A DNA stretch of 64,000 nucleotides from Salibacterium aidingense DSM 18341 (GCF_000429685.1 NZ_AUCI01000007.1:124001-188000); one strand, 5' to 3'. Numbered from the stretch's first letter, positions 1 to 10,591 are shown. A program made the numbers and translations. Notes: a model not told the origin generated them from the sequence alone.

Positions 1-914
1 CAGCTCGACCCATGCTTCCCTGTCCCGCTTTGCTTCCAGCCACTGTTTGACCTGGTTCATTCCATGTTCAGCTTCCCACCGAACCAGTGGTTTCCCGCAG
101 GATAACGGAATTTCACGAATAACAGGCTGCTCTTGTTCGGGTGTGATATCGAGTAGCGTGACAGATTTTGCATACCCTGCTTCTGAAAAACTGAAGGCCA
201 GCGGGGAGCCGGCATAACGAATCGTGCGATCGCCATGATGAACAGCTTGCGGACGATGAAGATGACCAAGAGCTGTATATTGTACGTTTTCCGGAAACGC
301 CTCTCCCGTCAGAGAATAAGCGCCCCCCACTTCTATCGGACGTTCCGATTCGCTGGCTGTACCGCCGGCAGCAAAAACATGAGTCATCGCCAGGCGGACA
401 TGTTGTTTTTCAAATGAACGGGTCATCATGTGAAATAGAGATTTTATTCTTTCATTATAAGCATTTCGAATAGCTGACTCGTCTGCGGATCTGCTGAATA
501 CCGCCTGCAGCCTTGATTCAGAAGGGTATGGAAGCGCAGCTAATTGTAACAGATCCCCGTTCACTGGAATAAATAATGGGCTGGTTTGGGGGTATCCAAG
601 AATATAGATATCGTGCGCTTCAGCCAGTTGGCTGGGAGCTGCCAGGCGTTCAGGATGATCATGATTTCCTGCAATAAGGACGATCGGTATCCGGCAGCGG
701 CTGTTGATTTTCACCATGCTTTCATAGAACAATGATTCTGCATCTGCAGGAGGATTGACCGAATCAAATACATCACCGGCCATGACTAAAACATCAGCTT
801 CCTCTTCTTGTATAATCCTTTCCAGCTCGTCGAAAAAAGCGATGTGTTCCGGAAAACGGCTCCTTCCCTCTAATGTTCTTCCAAGGTGCCAATCAGCTGT
901 GTGTATTATTCGCA
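1..914 (-). CDS. sbcD: Exonuclease subunit SbcD (3' end cut by window edge)
   Basis: Metallophosphoesterase subunit of the SbcCD (Mre11-Rad50-like) nuclease, which opens hairpins and processes double-strand ends. The frame begins MRIIHTADWHLG at 914 and shows the family metal-binding motifs ADWHLG (about residues 7-12), GDVFD and GNHDHP, then GHLHRP further on. About 304 residues are visible; family members are near 390, so the C-terminus and probably sbcC lie beyond the left edge. The start is set by AGGAGTGG just upstream, which overlaps the addA stop codon. The 11-nt gap to addA makes it the third gene of an addB-addA-sbcD operon. Assignment is from motifs and context. Confidence 0.93.
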
Positions 915-925
915 TTGGACCACTC

Positions 926-3900
926 CTAATTGATCATATCGATGCAGAATCTCCCATCGAATGCATAAATGTACGCTTCTTGTATCTCCCGATTCCATAT
1001 CGAAGAGATGGCTTCCCGATAAAGATCAATCTGGGTCTGATACCTTTCTTTCATCATCGAAACCGCCTTCCCGCTGTCGTCAGGAAACCGCGATAGAAAA
1101 GCATCCGTTTTGTAATCGATCAGTACAAGCGAATGGTCTTTTTCTTGGAAAATACAGTCCACCGCTCCCTGAAGGATTACTATATCCTGTTCGGGATTAT
1201 CCCGCTTACCGTAACTGAATGGGATTTCTCGATATACTTGAACTGCTTTTTTCATCCTCTCACCTACCGGTGATTGAAAAAAAGCAGCGACTTCAGCTGT
1301 ATCAATCATTTCCGCCTGTTCCTCGGTTAACAGTTCTTTTTCCACCAGCTCGAAGGCAAAGGCTTCACAAACCGAGGCCGTTATTTTCTGATCCAAAGGC
1401 AGGTGTTCCATAAACGTATGAAGAGCGGTCCCTTTTTCTTCTGGCTTTGCCAAGGTTTCCTGCATAAAAAGAGGTCTTTGGGCATATTGGGAACGAAAAG
1501 AAGGCTGATAGACAGATTCGCTGTACTCATCCTGCAAGGTTCTTTTATATTCACTTACGGTCTGTTTGGATCGCGTTTGCACGGCCTGGTCATAAGGATA
1601 CTGCCAGGACATCCGTTCGGAAATGTTATCAAACCTGCCGGAAGCAAGTTCTATTATATCTCTGTTTATCAACTCTTGTTCTGTCTGTTCATTATTCTCC
1701 GTTTCCTCTTCTTCTCCTTCTTTCAATTCGGCATGCTCTACCACCTGAATCTGCCAGGGAGCTGCATCTTCATGGACGCGTGGATGACCGGCTGCCTTAT
1801 TCTCTGGATGCCAGGCCCTGGCTGCCTTATGACGAAAGACAGCCGGCCCCACCCAATCTAAAAATGATTTAGCCTTCCGGCGGTTCCATTCAGGAAGAAC
1901 CCATTCCGTATGTTCATAAAATGACGCCCATTCCTCCAGTTTTTTCTCCGCCTTGCTTAACGTGCCTACCATAAATAATTTTTCCTTAGCCCTGGTCATA
2001 GCAACATATAAAATCCGCATTTCTTCTGCAATGCTTTCCTTGTGATTTCTGACTTTCAGTGCTAAATGAGGAATAGATTCTTTTACCACTCTGTGAGAAG
2101 GATCGATATATTTACTTCCCAGTCCCAGATCTTTATGCAACAGGACATGATGGTTGAGATCCTGAAAATTAAACATCTTGTTCATTCCGGCTAAAAATAC
2201 AACGGGAAACTCCAGTCCTTTGCTTTTATGAATCGTCATTAACCGAATAACGTCTTCTTGTTCTCCAAGGGCCCGGGCGGTCCCTAAATCGTCTCCTCTT
2301 TCTTGGATTCTTTCCACGAATCGCAGGAAACGGAAAAGTCCGCGGAAGGACGTTTTTTCATAGGTGCGGGCCCGATCATATAAAGCCAGGAGATTGGCCT
2401 GCCGCTGTTTCCCTCCAGGAAGGCCTCCAGCGAAATCATAATATCCTGTTTCCTGCAGAAGATCCCATATAAACTCGGATAAAGCTTCACTACGGGCTCT
2501 TTCCCTCCATGCCTTTAATTTCCCGAAAAAATAGAAGGATTTTTCCTGCCAGCTGGCAGCGGCATCACTGATTGCGGCAGCTTTGAAGGCATCATAAAAG
2601 GAACCGTGCTTATCCATCGTTCGTATTGCTGCCAATTCTTCTTCATTCATCCCGACAATGGGAGAGCGCAATACCGCTGCCAGCGGAATATCCTGCCTGG
2701 GATTATCAATAACTTTTAATAAAGAGAGCATAATATTGATTTCGACTGCTTCAAAATACCCTCCGCTTAATTCTGCATATACCGGCAGTCCTTCTTTTTT
2801 ACATTCCTCCATAAAAGTAGAGGCCCATGTCATGGAACGCATAAGAATGGTGATATCACGAAATGTAATCTGCCTCATTTGGTTTGTTTCTTTGTCCAGT
2901 ACTTGATATTTGTCATGAATAAGTTGTTTTATTTTTTGTGCCGTCCATCTTGCTTCCAGCTGAGCCGTCTCCAGCTCGTCCATCTCTTCATTTTCGCCGG
3001 GGTCCCCGGCAAGAGGCGCCCCTTTATTAATAAGGATAAGCTCAGGTCCTTGTATGGTATCTGGATAGATATCACTGCCGGTTTTTAGTTCAGCAGTTTT
3101 ATCATAGGTTATTTCTCCAGTAGAGTCGTCCATCAGCTGTCTAAAAATAAAATTGGCAGCCTGAATAATTTCTTTACGGCTTCTGAAATTCTTATCCAGA
3201 TGGATCAGCCAGCCGGGAATTCCTTCTGTGCGATTGTATTTCCTGAATTTGTCTAAAAACAGTCCCGGATCTGCCAGGCGGAACCGGTAAACACTCTGTT
3301 TCACGTCTCCAACCAGAAACAAATTCTCTTTCCTTGAGATCGTCTGAAGTATGGCCTCCTGGGCATGGTTGGTGTCCTGGTATTCATCTACCATAATTTC
3401 TGCAAACCGGCGGCGGTATTCTGCAGCTGCTTCCGATCCTTCAGCGTTTAATATCGCAAGACAAAAATGTTCTAAATCGGAAAAGTCGACTACTCCCTTT
3501 TCCTCTTTGGCAGCCTGGTACCGCTTTGAAAATATTTCCACCGTCTCTGCTAAAACGCCGATAGAATCCGCCATGTCCCTGATATCCTGCAGCAGCAAGG
3601 ACGGCTCTTGATGAAAGGCTTCGGTCTGCAGGGCAGTGATTTCCTTTTTAACCGTATCACGGAGATTTTTCACCCGTTCCTGCAGTGCTTCATCCACATG
3701 GTCTTTCTTTTTTATAGATTGCAGCTTACCGAATGTTAACGATTGGAACCGTTCATATAAACTGCCCCAATCCGGGGCCTCCTGTAAATACTGCAGAATC
3801 AATTGATCTTCTTCCATATTTTTCAAATACGGATGAGGACCATCAGGGTCAAGGCAAATAGAAGCTGCCTGCTCCACTTTCTGCAGGGCAGCCTTTATTC

Positions 3901-4591
3901 GTAATTTCGCATCTTTCCAGACTTCTTTCCCCCACTGGGTATTTTCCAGCGGCGAATCTGGAGCCAACTGATAGGCAGATGCCACTCTCTGCAGCCATTC
4001 CCCAGGGTCCGGATGCGATCTGGAAAACCGAAATAAACTGCGGAGTACCTGTCTCAATCCTTCGTCGCTGCGATCCCCGCTGAAACGTTCAGCTGCCTCC
4101 AGAAAATTATCGTTATTCTGCCTGCTGTATCTTTCTTCCAATACTTCTTCCAAAATTTCTTCCCGCATTAATTCCCCTTCTGTTTCATCTAAAATACGAA
4201 ATTGAGGATCTATCTCTATTTTGTAATAATATTTTCGTATCACCGTCATACAGAAGGCATGCAGGGTGGAAATCTGAGCTCTGTTTACAAGGGAAAGCTG
4301 GCGCTGCAGGTGAAGGGAGCCGGGATGCTTATTAATCTCGCGTACCAAAGCGGCGGAGATCCTGTTTTTCATCTCAGCAGCTGCCGCTTTCGTGAAAGTC
4401 ACCACCAGCAGTTGATCCACATCTATGTTACGGGAAGGGTCCGTAATGATATGAATGATCCGCTCGACCAGCACTGCGGTTTTCCCGCTTCCTGCTGCAG
4501 CGGAAACGAGCAGGTTGTTCCCTGAAACAGAAACCGCTTCCCATTGGGCCTCTGTCCAGCCTGAGTTCTTTGGTTTTTCCGGATGCTGCAT
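926..4591 (-). CDS. addA: ATP-dependent helicase/nuclease subunit A (AddA)
   Basis: Helicase and nuclease subunit of AddAB, the Bacillota counterpart of RecBCD, which resects double-strand breaks and loads RecA at Chi. The 1221 residues match the family length. Visible are Walker A (AAAGSGKT, about 31-38), the Walker B region VDEYQDTN (401-408), GDVKQSVYRFR (about 428-438), a UvrD-type helicase motif IHKSKGLEFP, and the C-terminal RecB-type nuclease GAVD...IDYK (D1145, D1158, K1160). The ATG lies 3 nt after the addB stop, with AAGGAGG inside the end of addB, so the genes are probably translationally coupled. Confidence 0.97.
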   Translation of the reverse strand: MQHPEKPKNSGWTEAQWEAVSVSGNNLLVSAAAGSGKTAVLVERIIHIITDPSRNIDVDQLLVVTFTKAAAAEMKNRISAALVREINKHPGSLHLQRQLSLVNRAQISTLHAFCMTVIRKYYYKIEIDPQFRILDETEGELMREEILEEVLEERYSRQNNDNFLEAAERFSGDRSDEGLRQVLRSLFRFSRSHPDPGEWLQRVASAYQLAPDSPLENTQWGKEVWKDAKLRIKAALQKVEQAASICLDPDGPHPYLKNMEEDQLILQYLQEAPDWGSLYERFQSLTFGKLQSIKKKDHVDEALQERVKNLRDTVKKEITALQTEAFHQEPSLLLQDIRDMADSIGVLAETVEIFSKRYQAAKEEKGVVDFSDLEHFCLAILNAEGSEAAAEYRRRFAEIMVDEYQDTNHAQEAILQTISRKENLFLVGDVKQSVYRFRLADPGLFLDKFRKYNRTEGIPGWLIHLDKNFRSRKEIIQAANFIFRQLMDDSTGEITYDKTAELKTGSDIYPDTIQGPELILINKGAPLAGDPGENEEMDELETAQLEARWTAQKIKQLIHDKYQVLDKETNQMRQITFRDITILMRSMTWASTFMEECKKEGLPVYAELSGGYFEAVEINIMLSLLKVIDNPRQDIPLAAVLRSPIVGMNEEELAAIRTMDKHGSFYDAFKAAAISDAAASWQEKSFYFFGKLKAWRERARSEALSEFIWDLLQETGYYDFAGGLPGGKQRQANLLALYDRARTYEKTSFRGLFRFLRFVERIQERGDDLGTARALGEQEDVIRLMTIHKSKGLEFPVVFLAGMNKMFNFQDLNHHVLLHKDLGLGSKYIDPSHRVVKESIPHLALKVRNHKESIAEEMRILYVAMTRAKEKLFMVGTLSKAEKKLEEWASFYEHTEWVLPEWNRRKAKSFLDWVGPAVFRHKAARAWHPENKAAGHPRVHEDAAPWQIQVVEHAELKEGEEEETENNEQTEQELINRDIIELASGRFDNISERMSWQYPYDQAVQTRSKQTVSEYKRTLQDEYSESVYQPSFRSQYAQRPLFMQETLAKPEEKGTALHTFMEHLPLDQKITASVCEAFAFELVEKELLTEEQAEMIDTAEVAAFFQSPVGERMKKAVQVYREIPFSYGKRDNPEQDIVILQGAVDCIFQEKDHSLVLIDYKTDAFLSRFPDDSGKAVSMMKERYQTQIDLYREAISSIWNREIQEAYIYAFDGRFCIDMIN

Positions 4592-4594
4592 GGA

Positions 4595-7500
4595 TTAGTC
4601 TTCCTCCTTCCGGCTGGAGAACATGTCAGATAAAATCTCTTCCTTGTTCTTCGTTAATAAACGATATTCATTAGAATCAAACGATGGATCAAATTGACAT
4701 ACAGGCTTAAACGAACAATACGTACAGGCTGTTACTGCTCCGTTTTTAAACGGTCTGATATCCGTCGTTCCCTGCATGATTTTTTCCCCGTCTTTCTGCA
4801 ATTTCTCCCGAATAAAATGACGCATCGACTCAAACTGGTGATTGGGAAGAACAGACGAGCTGGCGTAAAACGAACCGTCTTTTTTAATAGCGGCCGGCAC
4901 AATATTTGAATGTCCCGTAGTCAGACCGGCATCCATTAACCGTACGGGCTCCTCTTCTGCCATCAATAAACCTTTCATTTTAAATCGTTTGAAAAATTCA
5001 TGTTCCATTTCTGCTGCATCCATCTGCTGGTTTGCCTGAATAAATGGATTATGCACATGAAAATACAGAACCCCTGCCGGCTTCACTTCTTTTCCAATCC
5101 ATTCCTCCGAAAACGACAGGACTACATCTAAATAGACAAGCATTTGCAGAGCGAGTCCAAAATAAACCTCAGAAATGCGGATATCTTTCATACTCGATTT
5201 GTAGTCAATAATACGGACAAATACTCCTTCTGATCCTTCGGCTCCATCGACGCGATCAATGCGGCCGGCCACTTCCATGGTGGTTCCGTCAGCCAGTGTG
5301 AACTGTAAAGGAGGAAGCGTTTCTCCGGGACCAAATCCCAGTTCCAGTCCCATTGGTGTAAAACCAGCTGCTCCGGCTTGTTTTCTCAGCATTTCAGAAG
5401 CACGAACGACAGTGTCCTCCAGCTTTTGTTGGAGATAGCGGTAACGGCTGCTGCTTAATAAGATCTGCCTTTGAATGGTAGGAACTATCCGCCCGACTGA
5501 TTGTTTAGCATAAGAGCTGCATTCTTCCGGAGAAAGAGAGGACCATTGTCTGCCCTGCTTCTGAATTTGCTCGGTCATGTCTTTCAGGGCACCATGAAAC
5601 AGCTGGCCGATATCCGGTGCCTCCAGTTTATATATATCTCTTTCCTTCAGGCGGAGACCATAAGAAGCAAATTGAGCAAAGGCACAGGATTCAAACTGTT
5701 CTATTCTTGATACACTGGCTTTTAATGTGGGTCCATATAATTGCCGCGAAAGTTCTGAAGAAATGGGAGCCGGCTTGTTTTTATAAAACAAACTGTTCAG
5801 CAGCAGGTTTAAAGAAACAGTCTGCTTGTTCAGGACATACCAATTATAAACCTCCCACCACATTGGAGCTACCGGGTAGCCCTGCTTCCAGCGCTGGAGC
5901 TGATAGATTAAGAAAGAAAGGGTCTTCCGGTGCCCTCCAATAAATGCTTCCTGCTCTCTTTCTGAGTATTCCTGAGGTTCATTAAACAATAGTTTTTCTT
6001 GTATGGAAGGAAACACTTCTTGCAATTGATTAATAACAATGGAAGGCTGCAGGCTTCCTCCTTCTTCATCTGCCAATGGATAACTGACATAGAGTTTTTC
6101 TTTTGGAAGCGTCATAGCCCTGTAAATAAGAAATTGTTCATTTACTAAACGGGTTCCGGCATCATCTGCCAATTCTATTCCCTGTTGATAGAACCAGTTT
6201 CTGTCTTCATCATCAAGAATGCCGTCCTCTTCAAAGGAGGCCGGGAGTATCCCTTCATTCACCCCCAGTATAAATGCCACGCGGATATTGTCCAGCCGCG
6301 AACGTTCCATATCGGCCGCGGTAACCTGATCCACAGCTGGGGGAACGATGGAAAAACTCATGGAACTTAAGCCGGTTTCCACAATGTGATAAAAATGTTC
6401 GAACGAGACCGATTCGCTGCCTGCCATTTCAACCATCTGCTCCAGCAGCTCGACAACAGCCCCCCATACTTGTTCATGCTCCCGCGCTTTGGATAGATCA
6501 TTCCGATCTAACGCTTCATCCCGTATCCTTTCAATTTTTTGTGGAATGTTCAGCTCTTCCAGGAATTCAAAAAGAACAACGCTGTATTCTTTGATCGTGA
6601 AAGCTTTCTTCATGCGTTTTTCCAAATGCAGCAGCGGACCGGCCAGTTTGGTCCGTGTTTGATTCAGCTGTCTTTCCGTTTCTGCATCTTCTACCTGTTT
6701 CTTATCCGTTTCTGTCTCCGAACGACTTTTCGAGTAGGACCAATCTTCTTTTTGTTTCCAATGTTTTTCCGTCACGCCAAATCCGAGCACGTAATTCTCT
6801 AACCGGTCTACCTCTTCTTTCGCTTCTTCCCAGTTTTCGGATAAAGAAAAAAACATATCCGTTTTCCATGCGCGGAACAACGGCTCATATCTCCACCGCT
6901 CTGTCAAAGCTTCCAGCGCAGATCTGATGCACTCTACTACTGGATGGTTTAACATGGGTCGTTTCTGGTCCATAAACAAAGGGATATCATAATCAAGAAA
7001 AACCGTATGCAGCATCTCCCGATAATCATCCATATTACGTGATACCACGGCAATATCTTTGTAACGGTACCCCTGCCGGACCAGCTCATTCATCTGCCGC
7101 GCCACTGCTTCGATTTCTGTTCTTCTGTTAACCGCTGCGTTGATTTGTATATCCTGCCCGGGCTCCCCCTCAAGAACAGGACGTTTTTCAAAATGTTGTT
7201 CTAAATGAAGCAATGCACTGCTTTCGTATTTTTTACTTTCCTGAAATAGTACAATCTCCTCTGTACCTTGGGCTGTACTGCTGCTGTAGGTTTTCAATTT
7301 TCTATAGGTGCACGCCGGCTGATAAAATAAATCCAGCATGGAAGGCGGCTCCTCCTGATAAGGTTGGTCCAGAGTAAGGGCAACCGTCAGCTGTTCTGCT
7401 CTTTCCATCAACATCTCAAGGATATGGAGTTCCTGGGGCGTAAAGGCGTGAAAGCCATCCACATAAACATCCGCTTGTAAAAGAAATGCAGAATCCGGTA

Positions 7501-8086
7501 TTTTTTCAGATAACAGCCGCAAATAATCTTCAGCACCGGCATAACGATCCGCCAACACGTCTTCCATTCTGTCCCATATTATTATCAGGTCATGCAGCTT
7601 ATCATGCAGTACGTGTTCCTGTCCCGATTTTTCCTCTTTTTCATCCAACTGCTCCCTTTGCTGCTTGATCTGTTCGATAGTTACCGCCTGTCGTTTACAT
7701 TCAGTAATCAGACGCTGGATCTGTTCGATAAATCCTGTTTTGGAAGATGCTTTATTGTACAAACGAAAGGCGTCTTTGTTTTCTTCTATAATTTTACGGA
7801 GCAGCATCTGAATTCCATTTTGCTGCAAATATGTTTTTGTCATACCGCCCGTTTCCTGTAAGACTTTCCAGGCCATTCTGGAAAAGCTTAATACTTGGGC
7901 CCGGGTTAGTCCACTGCCTGTTCTTTTCACAAGATCCTGTTCTGCCTGAAACGTCATTTGATCTGGAACCAGATAAATAATTGGCCTGGTATCTGCTGGA
8001 TCTGCTTGTAATTTACGGGCGATTTCTTTTCGTATGGTATTTGTTTTTCCGGTTCCGGTTCTGCCGAGAAAAAATCTGATCCCCAT
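4595..8086 (-). CDS. addB: ATP-dependent nuclease subunit B (AddB)
   Basis: Second subunit of AddAB; it carries a nuclease domain and, in B. subtilis, reads Chi. The chosen start is MGIRFFLGRTGTGKT, because GGGGAGGAA lies 5 nt upstream of this ATG and the P-loop GRTGTGKT falls at residues 8-15; a longer frame reaches 8131 but has no ribosome binding site. The product is 1163 residues. A C-terminal GRIDRVD...IDYKS nuclease motif and a CTYCSFKPVC cluster, together with a more distant FESCAFAQF cysteine, match the 4Fe-4S pin that staples the AddB nuclease domain. It is the first gene of addB-addA-sbcD. Confidence 0.96.
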   Translation of the reverse strand: MGIRFFLGRTGTGKTNTIRKEIARKLQADPADTRPIIYLVPDQMTFQAEQDLVKRTGSGLTRAQVLSFSRMAWKVLQETGGMTKTYLQQNGIQMLLRKIIEENKDAFRLYNKASSKTGFIEQIQRLITECKRQAVTIEQIKQQREQLDEKEEKSGQEHVLHDKLHDLIIIWDRMEDVLADRYAGAEDYLRLLSEKIPDSAFLLQADVYVDGFHAFTPQELHILEMLMERAEQLTVALTLDQPYQEEPPSMLDLFYQPACTYRKLKTYSSSTAQGTEEIVLFQESKKYESSALLHLEQHFEKRPVLEGEPGQDIQINAAVNRRTEIEAVARQMNELVRQGYRYKDIAVVSRNMDDYREMLHTVFLDYDIPLFMDQKRPMLNHPVVECIRSALEALTERWRYEPLFRAWKTDMFFSLSENWEEAKEEVDRLENYVLGFGVTEKHWKQKEDWSYSKSRSETETDKKQVEDAETERQLNQTRTKLAGPLLHLEKRMKKAFTIKEYSVVLFEFLEELNIPQKIERIRDEALDRNDLSKAREHEQVWGAVVELLEQMVEMAGSESVSFEHFYHIVETGLSSMSFSIVPPAVDQVTAADMERSRLDNIRVAFILGVNEGILPASFEEDGILDDEDRNWFYQQGIELADDAGTRLVNEQFLIYRAMTLPKEKLYVSYPLADEEGGSLQPSIVINQLQEVFPSIQEKLLFNEPQEYSEREQEAFIGGHRKTLSFLIYQLQRWKQGYPVAPMWWEVYNWYVLNKQTVSLNLLLNSLFYKNKPAPISSELSRQLYGPTLKASVSRIEQFESCAFAQFASYGLRLKERDIYKLEAPDIGQLFHGALKDMTEQIQKQGRQWSSLSPEECSSYAKQSVGRIVPTIQRQILLSSSRYRYLQQKLEDTVVRASEMLRKQAGAAGFTPMGLELGFGPGETLPPLQFTLADGTTMEVAGRIDRVDGAEGSEGVFVRIIDYKSSMKDIRISEVYFGLALQMLVYLDVVLSFSEEWIGKEVKPAGVLYFHVHNPFIQANQQMDAAEMEHEFFKRFKMKGLLMAEEEPVRLMDAGLTTGHSNIVPAAIKKDGSFYASSSVLPNHQFESMRHFIREKLQKDGEKIMQGTTDIRPFKNGAVTACTYCSFKPVCQFDPSFDSNEYRLLTKNKEEILSDMFSSRKEED

Positions 8087-8150
8087 TTTATTCCTCCCCA
8101 TGGTTGAGGTCCTCATTTGGTTACAAATCATATGTTCGCCTTTTATTCAT

Positions 8151-8179
8151 TTTATACAAAAACCTTGGAAAGTTAAAGT
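8151..8179 (-). promoter_or_regulatory. Possible promoter of addB-addA-sbcD
   Basis: On the minus strand a TATAAA box (8151-8156) lies about 65 nt upstream of the addB start, with a poor -35 (ACTTTA) 17 nt further up. Only the -10 and the spacing support it. Confidence 0.3.
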
Positions 8180-8246
8180 CTTGACTATGAGGAAACTCAT
8201 GGCTGCCGGGTTCAGGCCGCTTCCTAAAGCTCCAAACTCTGCTGAA

Positions 8247-8290
8247 AAATAAAAAGATTGTTAATCCAACAAATGGCTAACAATCTTTTC
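8247..8290 (-). terminator. Intrinsic terminator of the 8370-8678 gene
   Basis: A perfect 12-bp stem, AAAAGATTGTTA/TAACAATCTTTT, is followed on the minus strand by TTTTTATTTTT. It lies between the small unknown gene and addB and should isolate the addBA operon from read-through. Confidence 0.8.
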
Positions 8291-8369
8291 CATGGAGGAC
8301 TCATACGAGCCGACCCTCCTTAAAATTATTCTTTTTTATCTGATTTAAATTCCCTTATTTTCAGAAAAT

Positions 8370-8678
8370 TTAAACGGCTGATTTTTTGCCGAAATGCTTA
8401 ATACCGCTGCAGCTAAGGTGTTGAAATGGCCCAAACCCACTAATACGAAGGCTGAGTTGTCTTTTTATTCGAAGATGACGGTGCACGTAGATAGTTATAC
8501 CGTTATGGAAAACCGCCTCAAACTCCCCTTCATTTTCTGGAACATCAAAGGATAACATGACATCGACCGGACCCCGCTGTTTATTCTGATTTAATGGATA
8601 GAAGGGATTTAAAGTGACCACTCCGCCATTTTTGTTAATCCATGCTGTAGTTCTTCTGTCCATATTGATGTTAGTCAT
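8370..8678 (-). CDS. Small conserved-looking protein, possibly CC/Se-motif-like
   Basis: A 102-residue soluble protein. The segment AWINKNGGVVTLNP near residue 12, the later pattern NGITIYVHRHL, and a LRISGFG...LSCSGIKHF end recall the fold pattern of small CC/Se-motif family proteins (a KKGGVVT start, an x-G-I-x-V-Y-V centre and a hydrophobic end). The paired Cys-Cys or Cys-Sec centre of that family is missing here. The ATG is preceded by AAGGGGG at an 11-nt spacing. The gene stands alone, with its own terminator downstream and an AT-rich upstream region. The family link is a memory-based resemblance; the function is unknown. Confidence 0.55.
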   Translation of the reverse strand: MTNINMDRRTTAWINKNGGVVTLNPFYPLNQNKQRGPVDVMLSFDVPENEGEFEAVFHNGITIYVHRHLRIKRQLSLRISGFGPFQHLSCSGIKHFGKKSAV

Positions 8679-9266
8679 ATTTACTGGAACCCCCTTAATA
8701 AATATTCACTTTTATCAAGTGCATACCGATTATACCATAAAGATATAGTTACTTATCAATAGATATAACGAGAAATTTATATTTATTTTTATTTTATTTA
8801 TATTCATGCTTTTATATGGACGTTCATTAAATTATATGACGATTTTTGACGATTTATTCTTTTCAAAATGAATAAGAAAAACGGAGTGTGGAATATTCGT
8901 CCAGCTCCGTCCCTGTAAAAGAAGTTTAGATGCTTCCGCTGCAGGGGGAACGGATCGGACAGGGACCTTTCCGGATATTTTTTCCGCTATCCGGGCGCTG
9001 GACTATTTTTTTATGCTCAAAAGGAGAAATAACGGAGCAGAGGTCCGAACCTCCCTTCAAAAACGGAATAAATGTCCTCCCCTGAACGAAAAGATGACGC
9101 TCAGCCCGTTTTTACGTCACCGGCTCCAGCGAAGATATTTCGTAGAGAAAGGCCCGCTCCTTCAGAACGATTTAACCTGGGTGGGGCTTCCCGTTAAGCC
9201 CTTTTAACATAGGTGCGCTTTGATAACGCGGCCGTTGCAAACGAGAGGTGTTGTGCCCTGATAGTT
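8679..9266. other. Long intergenic region with nested inverted repeats
   Basis: No convincing gene is seen in these 590 bases. The first 180 are very AT-rich and probably hold the promoter of the 8370-8678 gene. Between 8899 and 9003 outer arms GTCCAGC/GCTGGAC and inner arms GTCCCTG/CAGGGAC enclose a further hairpin CCGGATA/TATCCGG (8971-8995), and a T-run follows on the plus strand. A second hairpin, GGGCTT-CCCGTT-AAGCCC followed by TTTT, lies near 9185-9206. A GC-rich block around 9119-9130 (CCGGCTCCAGCG) resembles edges of Bacillaceae intergenic repeats. Confidence 0.5.
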
Positions 9267-9298
9267 AAAAAAAGGCTGCCCGTTTGGACAGCCTTTTG
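9267..9298 (-). terminator. Terminator of odhAB
   Basis: On the minus strand AAAAGGCTGTCC, an AAAC loop, then GGGCAGCCTTTTTTT starts a few bases after the odhB stop codon. The stem is near-perfect and has a long T-tract. Confidence 0.88.
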
Positions 9299-9300
9299 TT

Positions 9301-10578
9301 TTACCCTTCTAAAAGCAGGGATTCCGGATCTTCGAGCAGTTCTTTTATTTTGACAAGAAAGCTTACCGCCTCTTTTCCGTCCACGATGCGGTGGTCATAA
9401 GAAAGAGCGATATACATCATCGGACGGTTTTCCATGTTTTCCTGATTGACAGCTACCGGACGCCATTGAATTTTATGCATTCCCAGAATACCTACCTGCG
9501 GTCCGTTTAGAATCGGTGTGGAAAGAAGCGAACCAAAAACACCGCCGTTGGTAATAGTAAAGGAACCGCCCTGGAGGTCTTTCAAGGTTAATTTATTGTC
9601 CCGTGCTTTTAACGACAAATCAATGACTTCCTGTTCTAATTCCGCAAAAGATTTTCTGTCGGCATCACGAACAACAGGAACCACAAGACCATCGTCGGTC
9701 GATACGGCCATGCCGATATCATAAAATTGCTTTTGAATAATTTCATTGCCATCGATTTCTGCATTCAGCAGCGGGAAGTGTTTGAGTGCAGCGATAACAG
9801 CTTTGGTGAAAAAGGACATAAATCCTAACCGTACATCATGCTGCTCTTGAAATGTCTCTTTCCAGCGCTTGCGGACATCCATGACAGCAGTCATATCAAT
9901 TTCGTTGAACGTTGTCAGCATAGCTGATGTCTGCTGAACATCAACAAGCCGGTTGGCGATCGTCTGACGGCGTCTGGACATCTTAATCCGCTCAACCGGT
10001 TTTCCTTCAAATTCATCCTTTGGAGCCGGAGCACTTTCTTTTTTAGCTTCTTTGCCTTGAGACGAAGCAGCAGCTTTATTTTTTTCGTAATCTTCCACGT
10101 CTTCTTTTCTCACTCGACCCATTGGATCTTTCGTTGGAACCTGCGTAAGGTCAAGTCCCTTCTCCCGGGCAAGTTTCCGCGCTGAAGGAGAAGCAACAGG
10201 CCGGCCCTCTGAAGTCTCTTCGGAGTCAGATGTCTGCGATTCAGAGGCTTCCTCGGATGTCTTCGGAGCGGTTTCCTGTTTATCTTCTGCCGCACTCTCT
10301 TGTTGTTTTTCTTCTGATGAGGCTCCGTCTCCGGCGGCTTGTCCGTTTTCGTCTATATGACCGATAACATCTCCTACTTCCACGGTGTCACCGGCTTCTT
10401 TTGATAAATCCTGAATGACACCGGAATGTTCGGATGTGATCTCTACATTAATTTTATCTGTTTCGAGTTCCGCAATATTTTCGCCTTTTTCCACTGCATC
10501 ACCCGGCTGTTTCAGCCATTCCGCAATGGTCCCTTCGGTAATAGATTCCGCAAGCTCTGGTACTTTGATTTCCGCCAT
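9301..10578 (-). CDS. odhB: Dihydrolipoyl succinyltransferase (2-oxoglutarate dehydrogenase E2)
   Basis: E2 core of the 2-oxoglutarate dehydrogenase complex; it passes the succinyl group from lipoamide to CoA in the TCA cycle. Domains in order are an N-terminal lipoyl domain with ETDK (lipoyl Lys42), an acidic Glu/Ser-rich linker (about 85-125), a peripheral-subunit-binding domain (about 127-165), an Ala/Pro/Lys linker, and the catalytic acyltransferase domain ending in YDHRIVDG (His396, Asp400). Length 425 is typical. It follows odhA by 13 nt, is read from a GGAGG-type site, and ends at a strong terminator. The E3 subunit is not in the window. Confidence 0.97.
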   Translation of the reverse strand: MAEIKVPELAESITEGTIAEWLKQPGDAVEKGENIAELETDKINVEITSEHSGVIQDLSKEAGDTVEVGDVIGHIDENGQAAGDGASSEEKQQESAAEDKQETAPKTSEEASESQTSDSEETSEGRPVASPSARKLAREKGLDLTQVPTKDPMGRVRKEDVEDYEKNKAAASSQGKEAKKESAPAPKDEFEGKPVERIKMSRRRQTIANRLVDVQQTSAMLTTFNEIDMTAVMDVRKRWKETFQEQHDVRLGFMSFFTKAVIAALKHFPLLNAEIDGNEIIQKQFYDIGMAVSTDDGLVVPVVRDADRKSFAELEQEVIDLSLKARDNKLTLKDLQGGSFTITNGGVFGSLLSTPILNGPQVGILGMHKIQWRPVAVNQENMENRPMMYIALSYDHRIVDGKEAVSFLVKIKELLEDPESLLLEG

Positions 10579-10591
10579 GAATGAGTCCTCC

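Noticed and set aside
8087-8131. AddB start 15 codons upstream
   Set aside because: No ribosome site there, while GGGGAGGAA precedes the ATG at 8086, next to the P-loop as in other AddB proteins.
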